A DNA stretch of 64,000 nt. Origin: Ahrensia sp. R2A130 (GTDB lineage Bacteria; Pseudomonadota; Alphaproteobacteria; Rhizobiales; Rhizobiaceae). The translations under genes were made by a program, and so were the position numbers. Below the pieces are notes generated by a model. That model was not told the origin of the DNA and did no database searches. It saw nothing but the letters and a program-made list of their open reading frames with translations. Shown piece by piece: positions 30,040-39,091 of the stretch. The stretch spans positions 186,001 to 250,000 of the forward strand of contig NZ_AEEB01000003.1 of assembly GCF_000179775.1 (NCBI RefSeq). The letters are read 5' to 3'. How positions within the stretch are numbered: the first letter of the stretch is position 1; every line of letters starts with the position of its first letter.

Positions 30040-30288
30040 ATGGCTGAACGACAGCAAAATCTGCAGGACGCATTTCTGAATAACGTCCGCAAAAACAAAA
30101 TTTCACTGACTATATTTCTGGTCAACGGCGTTAAATTGACCGGCGTCGTGACGTGGTTTGATAATTTTTGCCTGCTGCTGCGCCGCGATGGCCATTCGCA
30201 GCTGGTCTACAAACACGCAATTTCCACAATCATGCCCGGTGAACCGTTGAAGATGTTCGACGACACTGGCGGACGCGGTGATGAATAA
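30040..30288 (+). CDS. hfq: RNA chaperone Hfq
   Basis: This 82-residue Sm-like protein forms a hexamer that pairs small RNAs with mRNAs. The Sm1 segment is seen in [20 protein letters not shown] and the Sm2 motif in [11 protein letters not shown]. The C-terminal tail is short, as in other alphaproteobacteria. The ATG at 30040 gives the conserved [14 protein letters not shown] start; 20 further codons upstream are open but not conserved. It lies between trkH and hflX, a conserved order. Confidence 0.98.
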   Translation: MAERQQNLQDAFLNNVRKNKISLTIFLVNGVKLTGVVTWFDNFCLLLRRDGHSQLVYKHAISTIMPGEPLKMFDDTGGRGDE

Positions 30289-30319
30289 AGGCGATGAATA
30301 GGTCCATGGGTCAACAGAT

Positions 30320-31687
30320 TTGAGTTCTCCTGACAGCTTTGAGAGTGCCGGAAAGCCGCGCTTCCAGCTCGACACCACCAATGAACGGCCGGTTACGAAG
30401 GCACTGGTTTTATCGCCAGTGATCGCGTCACGCGCCACTTCAAAAGCCGATAAAGAGCGTGTGCACGCCCGCAGTGAAGCAGCGCGGTTGGACGAAGCTG
30501 TCGGTCTCGCACGGGCGATTGATCTGGAGATTGTTCATTCCGCCTCGGTTCCGTTGTCAAAACTAAAGGCGGGCACGCTTTTTGGCACAGGCAAAGTGGA
30601 AGAGTTGAAAGGCTTGATTGCCGCCCTCGATGCTGGCCTCGTTGTTGTCGATCATCCGCTTACCCCTGTGCAGCAGCGCAATCTTGAAAAAGAATGGCAG
30701 GCCAAGGTCGTTGACCGCACCGGCTTGATTCTCGAAATCTTTGGTGCGCGTGCGCAAACCAAAGAAGGTCGATTGCAGGTCGAACTCGCCCACCTGAATT
30801 ATCAGAAGGGCCGGCTGGTTCGTTCGTGGACCCATCTTGAACGCCAGCGTGGCGGCGGTGGCGGTTCCGGTGGCTTCCTTGGCGGTCCCGGTGAAACCCA
30901 GATCGAAAGTGACCGCCGTCAACTTCAGGGCAAGGTGAACGCGCTGGAAAAAGAGCTCGAAAAAGTGCGTCGCACCCGCACGCTTCACCGTTCGCAGCGT
31001 AAGCGCATTCCTCACCCTGTCGTGGCTCTTGTGGGCTACACCAACGCCGGTAAATCGACCCTTTTCAACAGCCTCACAGGCGCCGAGGTGATGGCTAAAG
31101 ACATGCTTTTTGCCACGCTAGACCCAACGCTGCGGCAGCTTCATTTGCCGCAAGGTACGCAGGCAATCTTGTCGGACACGGTGGGTTTTGTTTCCGATCT
31201 GCCAACGCACCTTGTCGCTGCTTTCCGCGCTACGCTGGAGGAGGTGATCGAGGCAGAGCTCATCCTGCATGTGCGCGATATTTCAGACTCGGACACAAAA
31301 GCGCAGGCCGAGGACGTCTATACGATCCTGTCCCAACTCGGCGTGGGCGAAGATGGCCACAGCCGTGTTGTGGAAGTGTGGAACAAGATCGATCTTCTGG
31401 ATGCGGAAGCGCTCGAAGCCATCCGCGCCACGCGAACCGGAAATGATGCACCACTGCTCGTGTCAGCCGTTACCGGCGAGGGCGAAGGAAGCTTGCTTGA
31501 GTTGGTTGAAGACAAGCTCGGTGGTTCAGAAAATGTCGTGGACGTTGTGTTGGCGCCTGCGAAACTGGGCCAACTGAACTGGTTCTACGAGAACGCTCAC
31601 GTTATCGAACGAACTGACCGTGAAGACGGTAGCGTTGCGATAACGGTGCGTGTAGCGCCTGCATTACGGGCGCAAATGCCAAACTAG
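30320..31687 (+). CDS. hflX: Ribosome-associated GTPase HflX
   Basis: HflX is a GTPase that binds the 50S subunit and splits stalled or heat-damaged ribosomes. The 455-residue protein has the N-terminal HflX domain (LKAGTLFGTGKVEELK), a glycine-rich linker with GGPGETQIESDRR (near residue 193) and the GTPase domain with G1 GYTNAGKST (around 238-246) and DTVGFVSDLP. The only start consistent with the upstream stop at 30299 is TTG at 30320. The stop is immediately next to the stop of the convergent small membrane gene. Confidence 0.96.
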   Translation: MSSPDSFESAGKPRFQLDTTNERPVTKALVLSPVIASRATSKADKERVHARSEAARLDEAVGLARAIDLEIVHSASVPLSKLKAGTLFGTGKVEELKGLIAALDAGLVVVDHPLTPVQQRNLEKEWQAKVVDRTGLILEIFGARAQTKEGRLQVELAHLNYQKGRLVRSWTHLERQRGGGGGSGGFLGGPGETQIESDRRQLQGKVNALEKELEKVRRTRTLHRSQRKRIPHPVVALVGYTNAGKSTLFNSLTGAEVMAKDMLFATLDPTLRQLHLPQGTQAILSDTVGFVSDLPTHLVAAFRATLEEVIEAELILHVRDISDSDTKAQAEDVYTILSQLGVGEDGHSRVVEVWNKIDLLDAEALEAIRATRTGNDAPLLVSAVTGEGEGSLLELVEDKLGGSENVVDVVLAPAKLGQLNWFYENAHVIERTDREDGSVAITVRVAPALRAQMPN

Positions 31688-31936
31688 TTAAGGCTGGTCG
31701 GCTTCGTGATCACCGGTTTTGTCGTTGGTTTTGACAGATTTGCGCTTTTTCAACACTGGAAATGCTGGCGTCATATTCGCTTCGCCGGTCTGGACCACAT
31801 CGTAATCCTGAGCCGGTTTCCAGTCATATTGGTCGGATTTTCGTCGACCGCCGAATTTGATGTAGAGCAGGACCAGCGCGACAACCAGAAGCACCAACGA
31901 ACAACCAACCACAATTCCGGTGTCGGAAAAATGCAT
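31688..31936 (-). CDS. Unknown single-pass small membrane protein
   Basis: I do not recognise this 82-residue protein. It has one strong hydrophobic helix near residues 8-26 (IVVGCSLVLLVVALVLLYIKF) followed by a basic patch (GGRRK) and a hydrophilic, charged tail of about 50 residues. It should be anchored in the inner membrane with the tail in the cytoplasm. It follows bolA by nine bases on the same strand and so probably belongs to the purL-bolA transcript. A monothiol glutaredoxin gene usually sits here in related genomes. Confidence 0.65.
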   Translation of the reverse strand: MHFSDTGIVVGCSLVLLVVALVLLYIKFGGRRKSDQYDWKPAQDYDVVQTGEANMTPAFPVLKKRKSVKTNDKTGDHEADQP

Positions 31937-31945
31937 GTCCGCAGC

Positions 31946-32179
31946 CTATTTGGGTGGGCTGGTTTGTAGTGCGAGCGCGTGAAGAACACCGCCCATTTTG
32001 CCCTGTAGCGCACCATAGACAAGCTGGTGTTGTTCCACCCGCGATTTGCCGACGAATTGTTCGGACACGACCTCAGCCGCATAGTGGTCGCCATCACCGG
32101 CCAAATCACGGATAGTGACCTCGGCGTCAGGCAGGGCTTCCTTGATCATCGTCTCGATTTCACGCGCGTCCATTGGCAT
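31946..32179 (-). CDS. bolA: BolA-family protein
   Basis: This 77-residue protein has the BolA/YrbA fold, with RDLAGDGDHYAAEVVSEQF and the conserved Arg-Val-His region SRVEQHQLVYGALQGKMGG. BolA proteins of this type pair with monothiol glutaredoxins in Fe-S or iron sensing. No glutaredoxin gene follows in this window. The ATG at 32179 has AAGGG seven bases upstream; a second ATG two codons later is possible. The gene starts 18 bases after purL. Confidence 0.93.
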   Translation of the reverse strand: MPMDAREIETMIKEALPDAEVTIRDLAGDGDHYAAEVVSEQFVGKSRVEQHQLVYGALQGKMGGVLHALALQTSPPK

Positions 32180-32197
32180 CGTGCAGCCCTTTTCAAA

Positions 32198-34435
32198 TTA
32201 TTCCGCAGCTTCAGCGATCTTTGGTCCCGCCATATAATCCGGGAACCACGCTTCGTGTGCAGCTTTCATGTCCTCAACCGATATGTCCACCAGATCGTTG
32301 ATCTTCAAGCGGTCACCACCAACTGTGCCGATGCGCGAGAAGAAGCAGGCAGAGCCTTCGCAATTTGCGCCGAACATATCGGCCCATTTTGCAGGCACGC
32401 TGACGATGTAGCGGGACTGGTCCTCGCCGAACAAGGCAGCATGCGGGTAGGTGACGGTGATATCGCAATCCGCGCCCAGACCTGAGGCCATGCACATTTC
32501 AGCCAGTGCTATTGCTAGGCCTCCATCAGAAATATCATGGCAGGCGGAAGCGTAGTCGCCACGAATGGCGGACAGCACAAAGTCTCCACGGAAGCGCTCG
32601 GTCATCAAATCGACGGTTGGGGCAGGGCCGGTTTCTTCGCCTAGTATTTCTCGTTGATAAATCGAGCGCGAAAGGTGAGTGCCCTCGGTGCCGATGAGGA
32701 ACAGAACATCGCTTTCGTCTGCCGTGCCAACGCGCGCCATTTTGGCGTGGTCGTCAATCAAACCGCAGCCGCCGATGGTCGGCGTCGGCAAGATGGCTTC
32801 GCCGTTGGTCTCGTTATAAAGCGATACATTGCCGGAAACGATGGGCATATCCAGCGCCTGGCAGGCCTCGCCGATACCACGGATAGCAGCCACGAGTTGG
32901 CCCATGATTTCCGGTTTTTCAGGGTTTCCGAAATTGAGATTATCTGTCGTTGCCAACGGCTTCGCGCCGGTAGCTATGAGATTACGATAGCATTCGGCAA
33001 CGGCCTGTTTGCCACCTTCATAAGGGTCGGCCTCGACGTAACGTGGCGTCACATCAGAAGAGAACGCGAGCGCCTTTGTGGCGTGGCCTTCGACCCGCAC
33101 CACACCAGCATCACCGCCGGGCAGTTGCAACGAGTTGCCCTGAATCAGCGTGTCGTACTGCTCCCAAACCCAACGGCGGGAGCAAAGGTCGGGCGAGGCT
33201 AGCATCCAGAGCAGGGCTGCCGAATAATCATCCGGCGGAGCAAACAAGTGTGGTTCCTGATCCACATGGGTGCCGGGCTCGATCCATGGTCGGTCGTATT
33301 CGGGCGCTTCATCGCCTAATTCTTTGATCGGCAAATTAGCGACTTCTTCGCCCTGGTGCATAACGCGGAAGCGCAAGTCGTCAGTGGTCTTACCAACGAT
33401 GGCAAAATCCAACGCCCATTTGTCGAAGATGGCCTTCGCCTCGGCTTCTTTTTCAGGCCGCAGCACCATGAGCATCCGCTCCTGGCTTTCCGATAACATC
33501 ATTTCGTAAGCTGTCATATGCGTTTCGCGCACCGGCACGGTGTCGAGATCGAGTTCGATGCCAAGATCTCCCCGCGCGCCCATTTCAACGGCGGAACAGG
33601 TCAGGCCCGCTGCGCCCATATCCTGAATGGCGATAACAGCACCGGACGCCATCAATTCCATGCAGGCTTCCATCAGGCATTTTTCGGTGAACGGATCGCC
33701 CACTTGAACGGTGGGGCGTTTCTCGTCGATGGAATCATCGAATTCTGCTGACGCCATAGTCGCGCCGCCTACGCCGTCGCGGCCCGTCTTTGCGCCGAGA
33801 TAGACGACCGGTAGGCCCACGCCTTCAGCTTTTGAAACATAGATCGCGTCGGTTTTTGCAAGGCCCGCCGCAAAGGCGTTGACCAGAATGTTGCCGTTGT
33901 AGCGTTCGTGAAAATTCACCTCGCCGCCGACTGTGGGAACACCAAACGAGTTGCCGTAGCCGCCGACGCCCGCGACGACACCGGCTACAAGATGCCGCGT
34001 TTTTTCGTGGTCAGGCGAACCGAAGCGCAGCGCATTCATGGCAGCGATCGGGCGAGCGCCCATGGTGAACACATCACGAAGAATGCCACCCACGCCGGTT
34101 GCGGCGCCTTGGTAGGGTTCGATGAAAGAGGGGTGGTTGTGGCTTTCCATCTTGAAAACCACGCAATCGCCGTCGCCGATATCAACCACACCGGCATTTT
34201 CGCCGGGTCCGTAGATCACTTGTGGGCCCTCCGTCGGCAGTGTTTTCAGCCACTTGCGGGACGATTTGTAGGAACAATGTTCATTCCACATCGCCGACCA
34301 GATGCCCATTTCCGTATAGGTGGGGTCGCGTCCGGTTAGCTCCAGAATGCGCTGCCATTCCTCTTCGTTCAGGCCGTGTTCGGCAACGAGTTCTGGCGTA
34401 ACGGGGCGGGTGTTATCGACGGTTGGTTTGGTCAT
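32198..34435 (-). CDS. purL: FGAM synthase catalytic subunit PurL (small type)
   Basis: This 745-residue enzyme is the synthetase subunit of the three-part PurLQS complex that makes formylglycinamidine ribonucleotide in purine synthesis. The small-type length agrees with separate purQ and purS genes nearby. Recognisable segments are [18 protein letters not shown] (near residue 50), [20 protein letters not shown] and [12 protein letters not shown]. It begins four bases after the lipoprotein gene that separates it from purQ. Confidence 0.98.
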   Translation of the reverse strand: MTKPTVDNTRPVTPELVAEHGLNEEEWQRILELTGRDPTYTEMGIWSAMWNEHCSYKSSRKWLKTLPTEGPQVIYGPGENAGVVDIGDGDCVVFKMESHNHPSFIEPYQGAATGVGGILRDVFTMGARPIAAMNALRFGSPDHEKTRHLVAGVVAGVGGYGNSFGVPTVGGEVNFHERYNGNILVNAFAAGLAKTDAIYVSKAEGVGLPVVYLGAKTGRDGVGGATMASAEFDDSIDEKRPTVQVGDPFTEKCLMEACMELMASGAVIAIQDMGAAGLTCSAVEMGARGDLGIELDLDTVPVRETHMTAYEMMLSESQERMLMVLRPEKEAEAKAIFDKWALDFAIVGKTTDDLRFRVMHQGEEVANLPIKELGDEAPEYDRPWIEPGTHVDQEPHLFAPPDDYSAALLWMLASPDLCSRRWVWEQYDTLIQGNSLQLPGGDAGVVRVEGHATKALAFSSDVTPRYVEADPYEGGKQAVAECYRNLIATGAKPLATTDNLNFGNPEKPEIMGQLVAAIRGIGEACQALDMPIVSGNVSLYNETNGEAILPTPTIGGCGLIDDHAKMARVGTADESDVLFLIGTEGTHLSRSIYQREILGEETGPAPTVDLMTERFRGDFVLSAIRGDYASACHDISDGGLAIALAEMCMASGLGADCDITVTYPHAALFGEDQSRYIVSVPAKWADMFGANCEGSACFFSRIGTVGGDRLKINDLVDISVEDMKAAHEAWFPDYMAGPKIAEAAE

Positions 34436-34439
34436 GATC

Positions 34440-34832
34440 TCAGCAGGTTTTTGAGCCGCTGGCCCAAGCAGCCATGGAGGCGCGAAGGGCAGGGCCGTTG
34501 CTTGTTTGAAGAAGGGGCCCGAAGCTCGTGAATTGGGTGCTGCCGCCTTGGCGTTCAGCTTGAGCTACGAGCTTTGGAAGTCCGGCGGGCTTGTTGCGCG
34601 GTACGATAAGCACACGCGGCTTGCCGGAATAGGAATCAAGTTCAGCCGCCAGCTTGTAAGGTTGGAACTGCGCCAGTTTGGGTTTGAACCAGCAAGCTTG
34701 CATCTGTTTGGCGACGTTAAGCATCACAGCTTGCGGGGTGCCGAGACCCGAATTGCCAAGGTCTGTCGGTTTCGACTGACAGGCACTCAATAACAGCGCG
34801 CACAAAAACAAAATCCCTTGCGTAGCCCTCAT
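34440..34832 (-). CDS. Unknown small lipoprotein between purQ and purL
   Basis: I do not recognise this 130-residue protein. It has a lipoprotein signal peptide (residues 1-17) with lipobox LLSAC, so Cys18 should be lipidated. The mature part is basic and contains [20 protein letters not shown] and the segment [19 protein letters not shown], and it ends with a cysteine. The start overlaps the purQ stop as ATGA and purL starts four bases after its stop, so it is translated as part of the purine operon. I know of no purine role for an envelope lipoprotein. Confidence 0.75.
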   Translation of the reverse strand: MRATQGILFLCALLLSACQSKPTDLGNSGLGTPQAVMLNVAKQMQACWFKPKLAQFQPYKLAAELDSYSGKPRVLIVPRNKPAGLPKLVAQAERQGGSTQFTSFGPLLQTSNGPALRASMAAWASGSKTC

Positions 34833-35509
34833 GCGGCGTCGGCTTGGAGCAAGTTCATCGCGCCTTCGAAAAGCCGCCGTCCGTCACTGCCACTATGGGC
34901 GGCTTCGATAAGGTTTTCCGGATGGGGCATCATGCCCAAAACGTTGCCTGCATCGTTGAAGATGCCCGCAATATCGTTGATCGAGCCGTTCGGATTGGTC
35001 CCGCTCGCGTAGCGGAACGCCACCTGACCTTCGCCTTCGATCCGGGCCAACGTGTCTGCGTCCGCAAAATAGTTGCCATCGTGATGCGCCACAGGACAGC
35101 GGATCACTTCGCCTTTGCTGTATCGCTCGGTGAACGGATTATCGGTGTTCACAGCTTCCAACTGTACCTCGCGGCAAACAAATGTGAGCGCCGAATTCCG
35201 CATCAACGCGCCGGGCAAAAGACCTGCTTCAACGAGAATTTGAAAACCGTTACACACGCCCAAAACGCGAGTGCCCGCGTGAGCTGCTTTCGATACGGCA
35301 TCCATAATAGGTGCCCTTGCAGCGATTGCGCCGGAACGCAGATAGTCGCCATGGGAAAAGCCACCCGGCAGGATCACCAGATCACTCGCAGGAAGCTCTG
35401 TATCGGTGTGCCAGACAAGGTTTGGCTCAACACCACCAACCTTGCGGATAGCCGCAATCATATCGCGGTCGCGATTTGAGCCGGGAAATTGAACGATAGA
35501 GACTTGCAT
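34829..35509 (-). CDS. purQ: FGAM synthase glutaminase subunit PurQ
   Basis: PurQ is the class I glutamine amidotransferase that supplies ammonia to PurL. The 226-residue protein has the triad Cys86 ([10 protein letters not shown]), His196 and Glu198 (MMPHPEN), and the N-terminal [11 protein letters not shown]. It lies between the His-rich secreted protein (95-base gap) and the lipoprotein gene (four-base overlap). Confidence 0.98.
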   Translation of the reverse strand: MQVSIVQFPGSNRDRDMIAAIRKVGGVEPNLVWHTDTELPASDLVILPGGFSHGDYLRSGAIAARAPIMDAVSKAAHAGTRVLGVCNGFQILVEAGLLPGALMRNSALTFVCREVQLEAVNTDNPFTERYSKGEVIRCPVAHHDGNYFADADTLARIEGEGQVAFRYASGTNPNGSINDIAGIFNDAGNVLGMMPHPENLIEAAHSGSDGRRLFEGAMNLLQADAA

Positions 35510-35604
35510 GAGCTATCTATAGCACCGCAAGGATGAGCTTTCCACCACATCACCCCGGCAGATTGGGAACTGCCCGACTTTCTTCACCGAACATTTGCCA
35601 CAGA

Positions 35605-35892
35605 TTAGTGACCGTGGTGCTTGCGGTCGTGGCGCCGGTATTTGCGGCTGTGACGCTTTGGCGTGTGTGCTTCGGGTACGTAGTGTTTGGCCTTCGGCTC
35701 ACCGAAAAATGGGCGGTAGTGGATGCGTGTGCTGTTGTAATGCGAGCGCTCATATTGCTCGTTGTCGAACTGCACCTGCACCGCATTGCGAGTGGGGCCG
35801 TATTGGATGCCCTGACCGTATTCAGCAGCTTGAGCTGATGCGGCATGCATGGGCAGTGCGAGACATGCGGCGAATATCGTTACATTTTTCAT
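35605..35892 (-). CDS. Unknown small secreted His/Arg-rich protein
   Basis: I do not recognise this 95-residue protein. A signal peptide covers residues 1-20 (MKNVTIFAACLALPMHAASA). The mature part has YGQGIQYGPTRNAVQVQFDN and ends in a very basic, histidine-rich tail (RHSRKYRRHDRKHHGH). Such a tail could bind metal or an acidic polymer, but nothing in the window confirms either. The ATG at 35892 has AAGGA eight bases upstream and is preferred over one five codons earlier. It stands between purS and purQ with 95-base gaps on both sides, long enough for its own promoter. Confidence 0.65.
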   Translation of the reverse strand: MKNVTIFAACLALPMHAASAQAAEYGQGIQYGPTRNAVQVQFDNEQYERSHYNSTRIHYRPFFGEPKAKHYVPEAHTPKRHSRKYRRHDRKHHGH

Positions 35893-35987
35893 GATCATTT
35901 CCTTCATCCGTTAACCCCGTTGTGGAGTTGGATGGTCAGGAATCGGTCAAGAAAGGTGGTGAACGACGCGGTAAGGAAAACGAAACG

Positions 35988-36242
35988 TTAAGATGTGGAA
36001 AATTCGACCGAATAGTCTTCGACCACGGTATTGGCGAGCAGCTTTTCGCACATGGCACCCAGCTGATCTTCGGCAGACTGTTTGCTGTCGGCCTCAAGCC
36101 GGATGTCGAAGGTCTTGCCTTGGCGCACCTGTTCGACACCGGCAAACCCGAGCGATCCGAGCGCGCCTTCAATAGCTTTGCCCTGAGGGTCCAGCACGCC
36201 GTTTTTCAGCCGCACCGTTACTTTTGCATTGAATACAGTCAT
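35988..36242 (-). CDS. purS: FGAM synthase subunit PurS
   Basis: PurS is the small dimeric adaptor that joins PurL and PurQ. The 84-residue protein shows KVTVRLKNGVLDPQGKAIEGAL and the repeat-like GKTFDIRLEADS. The start shares one base with the purC stop, so the two are coupled; the longer open frame on this strand overlaps purC and is not real coding sequence. Confidence 0.96.
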   Translation of the reverse strand: MTVFNAKVTVRLKNGVLDPQGKAIEGALGSLGFAGVEQVRQGKTFDIRLEADSKQSAEDQLGAMCEKLLANTVVEDYSVEFSTS

Positions 36243-37012
36243 CAGTCGCTCTTCACCAATACGGGGCCTTTGCCGCGTGGCGGCTCGTTTTCGTTCAAAA
36301 TGCCAAGGCGTGAGGCCACTTCGCGATATGCTTCCAGCATTCCACCGAGGTCTTGGCGGAAGCGGTCCTTGTCCATCTTGTCTTTGGTCTTCACGTCCCA
36401 CAGACGGCAGGAATCTGGGCTGATTTCATCTGCCAGTATGACGCGCATCATGTCGTTTTCGTACAGGCGGCCGAACTCGATTTTGAAGTCCACTAATTGA
36501 ATGCCAACGCCGTAGAACAGGCCGGATAGAAAATCATTGATGCGGATGGCCAGCGCCATCATGTCATCGATTTCTGGTGGCGACGCCCAACCAAAAGCGG
36601 TGATGTGCTCCTCGGAAACGATAGGATCGTTCAACTCGTCGTTCTTGTAATAAAACTCGATAATCGAGCGCGGCAGTACAGAGCCTTCTTCCACGCCGAG
36701 GCGTTTGGAGAGCGAGCCAGCCGCTACGTTGCGGACAACGACTTCCAGCGGAATGATCTCGACTTCTTTGATAAGCTGCTCACGCATGTTGATGCGGCGG
36801 ATGAAGTGAGTCGGCAGGCCGATACGGTTCAACTGCTCGAAAACGTACTCGCTGATACGGTTGTTCAACACACCCTTACCATCAACAATCTCGTGCTTTT
36901 GCGCGTTAAAGGCTGTGGCATCGTCTTTGAAAAACTGCACGAGCGTGCCCGGTTCCGGACCCTCATAAAGGATCTTGGCCTTGCCTTCGTAAATCTTGCG
37001 ACGTCTGCTCAT
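36242..37012 (-). CDS. purC: SAICAR synthetase PurC
   Basis: PurC joins aspartate to CAIR in purine synthesis. The 256-residue protein begins [18 protein letters not shown], the conserved ATP-binding start, and has [20 protein letters not shown] and the catalytic-region [13 protein letters not shown]. It is the first gene of the leftward purC-purS-purQ-purL set and is divergent from the DUF1476 gene across 189 bases. That gap contains a small CCGCG...CGCGG hairpin at about 37164-37178 but no riboswitch I recognise. Confidence 0.97.
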   Translation of the reverse strand: MSRRRKIYEGKAKILYEGPEPGTLVQFFKDDATAFNAQKHEIVDGKGVLNNRISEYVFEQLNRIGLPTHFIRRINMREQLIKEVEIIPLEVVVRNVAAGSLSKRLGVEEGSVLPRSIIEFYYKNDELNDPIVSEEHITAFGWASPPEIDDMMALAIRINDFLSGLFYGVGIQLVDFKIEFGRLYENDMMRVILADEISPDSCRLWDVKTKDKMDKDRFRQDLGGMLEAYREVASRLGILNENEPPRGKGPVLVKSD

Positions 37013-37201
37013 GATGTATCTGCCTTTCTGTCGGCTGAAGCCCAGCCATAGGCGTCTGCGGCGGTGAAGACAATCACGGTGAGCCATCCTTAAGACGGTT
37101 CGGCACAGGAAAACCGGTTGCGACGGGCTGGGTGCGTGCTTACCTTCCAGCCAACGCAATGATTGCCGCGCGTATCGCGGTCTGAGTCGGGAGACCATCA
37201 C

Positions 37202-37516
37202 ATGTCATCTATGGACGATCGGGGCGATGCCTACGAAAACAAGTTCGCACACGATGCGGAGTTGAAATTCAAATCCGAAGCCCGCCGTAACAAAATGATC
37301 GGCCATTGGGCGGCTGAAAAAATGGGCCATGCTGACCCTGCTGCTTACGCAAAAGAAGTGATTCTCGCTGACTTTGAAGAAGCCGGCGACGAAGACGTGT
37401 TCCGCAAGCTGCGCAGCGACCTCGATGCCTCCAGCGCGACCGTCAGTGATGATGAGCTACGCGCAAAGATGCGTGAATTTTTGATCGCGGCGGCCGAAGA
37501 AATTCAGGGCCAGTAA
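37202..37516 (+). CDS. DUF1476 protein, zeta-type F1-ATPase inhibitor
   Basis: This 104-residue protein belongs to DUF1476, the alphaproteobacterial zeta subunit family. In Paracoccus denitrificans this protein blocks rotation of the F1-ATPase. The N-terminal segment [21 protein letters not shown], which carries the inhibitory part in the family, is intact. A four-helix body with [25 protein letters not shown] follows. The ATG at 37202 is chosen; the third codon after it is another ATG. That it inhibits the local ATP synthase is inferred from the family. Confidence 0.9.
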   Translation: MSSMDDRGDAYENKFAHDAELKFKSEARRNKMIGHWAAEKMGHADPAAYAKEVILADFEEAGDEDVFRKLRSDLDASSATVSDDELRAKMREFLIAAAEEIQGQ

Positions 37517-37550
37517 GGTCCACCAAACCGGCCTTGGGAGGGGCAGCACC

Positions 37551-38318
37551 ATGAAACGAATGACCAATCTTTTGGCGAAGGATGGCGTGCCGGTTTCCGC
37601 ATGGTCTGCCCAGCAGGATCCGTTCTATCTACAACTTCTGGCCAGGACGAACGCTGATTTTATCACGCTGGATATGCAGCACGGTATGCAAACCGAAAAC
37701 AGCGTCATCCGTGGCATAGCTGCGGTTATGCCGTCCGGCAAACCGACGATGGTTCGCATTCCCGTGGGGCGCTTTGATCTTGTCAGCCGCGCGTTGGACG
37801 CAGGCGCCCACGGCATCATCGCCCCGATGATCAACAATCTGGATGATGCGAAAGCACTGGTCAGTGCAGCGAAATACATTCCCGTCGGCGATCGTTCCTT
37901 CGGCCCCACCCACGGTGCGGGCCTGATGGGGCTGACAAACCCGGAATATGTAACGCAGGCTAACGATCACATCCCGATCATGGCGATGATCGAGACGGCT
38001 GAAGCCGTGTCCAATATGGACGTAATTCTCGACCTCGACGGTATCGACGGCATTTTCCTCGGCCCTGGCGATCTGTCGATCTCCATCCGCCAGAACGTCG
38101 TGCCCGATCCCTATGGACCAGACACGATCGACATCATCAAAACAATGCCGGAAGCCGCACACAAGCGTGGCAAGTACGCCTTCGCTTGGTGTGCGGGGCC
38201 GGAACATGTCGATCTAGCCACTGAGATCGGCTTCGACTGCTGCTTCATGGGCCACGACATTGCCTACCTGCAGCGCGGCATCGACACTATGTTAGGTGAA
38301 ATCAAAACGCGGAAGTAG
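37551..38318 (+). CDS. HpcH/HpaI-family class II aldolase
   Basis: This 255-residue TIM-barrel enzyme belongs to the HpcH/HpaI aldolase / citrate lyase beta-like family. It shows ADFITLDMQHGM (residues 36-47), the metal ligand in MIETAEAV (Glu near 149) and GIFLGPGDLSISI with the second ligand Asp near 174. Family members split 4-hydroxy-2-oxo acids into pyruvate and an aldehyde. The true substrate is unknown, because no catabolic partner lies nearby. It converges on the RBBP9-like gene, with the 170-base repeat element between them. Confidence 0.92.
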   Translation: MKRMTNLLAKDGVPVSAWSAQQDPFYLQLLARTNADFITLDMQHGMQTENSVIRGIAAVMPSGKPTMVRIPVGRFDLVSRALDAGAHGIIAPMINNLDDAKALVSAAKYIPVGDRSFGPTHGAGLMGLTNPEYVTQANDHIPIMAMIETAEAVSNMDVILDLDGIDGIFLGPGDLSISIRQNVVPDPYGPDTIDIIKTMPEAAHKRGKYAFAWCAGPEHVDLATEIGFDCCFMGHDIAYLQRGIDTMLGEIKTRK

Positions 38319-38330
38319 CGCATCTCGCCT

Positions 38331-38500
38331 CATACTCCACTGTCATCCCCGCAAAGGCGGGGAACCACTTGAGCCAGGAAACGCGCCTAAATTCAGCGGG
38401 GAATGGCTGCATTTTGCGGATAGTTGAGCGCTCATACATGCGTAGTTTGAGTGTAGTGAGATGTGGGTCCCCGCCTACGCAGGGATGACAGCGGAGTGTG
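38331..38500. repeat. 170-bp intergenic element with long terminal inverted repeats
   Basis: The two ends are imperfect inverted repeats of about 38 bases (38331-38368 and 38463-38500). The arms share a core of TGTCATCCC followed by AGGCGGGGA, and the flanks CATACTCC and CACACTCC also pair. The left arm alone can fold (CCCCGC...GCGGGG). The interior has no coding signal. The layout suggests a MITE-like or REP/RUP-type intergenic repeat that sits between two convergent genes. I found no second copy in this window. Confidence 0.75.
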
Positions 38501-38519
38501 GTTCGCTTTCTTTTTGCGC

Positions 38520-39080
38520 TCAAAGCCCGGATAGAAACTTCGCGAAGACGATCAACCCGTCCGGCCATGGTCCGTGGCCGGATTCGGTGTTGAAGTGTCC
38601 GCTTTCGCGTCCGTCCACCAGCATCGAGCCCCAGCAATTCGCCATATCGCCTGCTTTTTCATAGGTGCAGAACGGGTCATTCTGGCTCGCCACGACTATA
38701 GATGGAAATGGGAATGGATCGCGCGGGTAGGGGCCGAAGGTCTGTAGGTGTTTCGGCTTTATGTCGGGATTTTCCACATCCGGTGGGGCGACGAGAAACG
38801 CGCCTTTCACATTCTTCATCACGCCATCTGTATCCCGGGCGATTGCTTGCGCAACGGTTTGCACACCGAGCGAATGCGCGACGAGAACAACCGGTTTTTC
38901 GGTTTCTTTTACGGCAGCCAAAAGGCTTGCCACCCAGTCTTCGACAACCGGCTTATGCCAGTCTTCCTGGCTGATGCGACGTGCGGTCGACATCTTACGT
39001 TCCCAGCCGGTCTGCCAGTGTTCCGGCCCTGAATTGGTGTAACCGGGAACGAGGATGATGTCGGTTTCGGCAAGTTTCAT
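38520..39080 (-). CDS. RBBP9/YdeN-family serine hydrolase
   Basis: This 186-residue alpha/beta hydrolase has the family N-terminus IILVPGYTNSGPEHWQTGWE and the nucleophile in VAHSLGVQ (Ser70). The acid is in ASQNDPFC and the histidine in ESGHFNTESGHGPWPDG. Members of the RBBP9 group are serine hydrolases of unknown physiological substrate. The longer open frame at the 5' end overlaps purB and is rejected. The start lies 11 bases after purB on the same strand, so it may be co-transcribed with it. Confidence 0.92.
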   Translation of the reverse strand: MKLAETDIILVPGYTNSGPEHWQTGWERKMSTARRISQEDWHKPVVEDWVASLLAAVKETEKPVVLVAHSLGVQTVAQAIARDTDGVMKNVKGAFLVAPPDVENPDIKPKHLQTFGPYPRDPFPFPSIVVASQNDPFCTYEKAGDMANCWGSMLVDGRESGHFNTESGHGPWPDGLIVFAKFLSGL

Positions 39081-39091
39081 AAAGGTCAGCC

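Noticed and set aside
38302-38637. 111-codon minus-strand open frame through the repeat element
   Set aside because: It consists mostly of translated inverted repeat and an out-of-frame end of the hydrolase gene.
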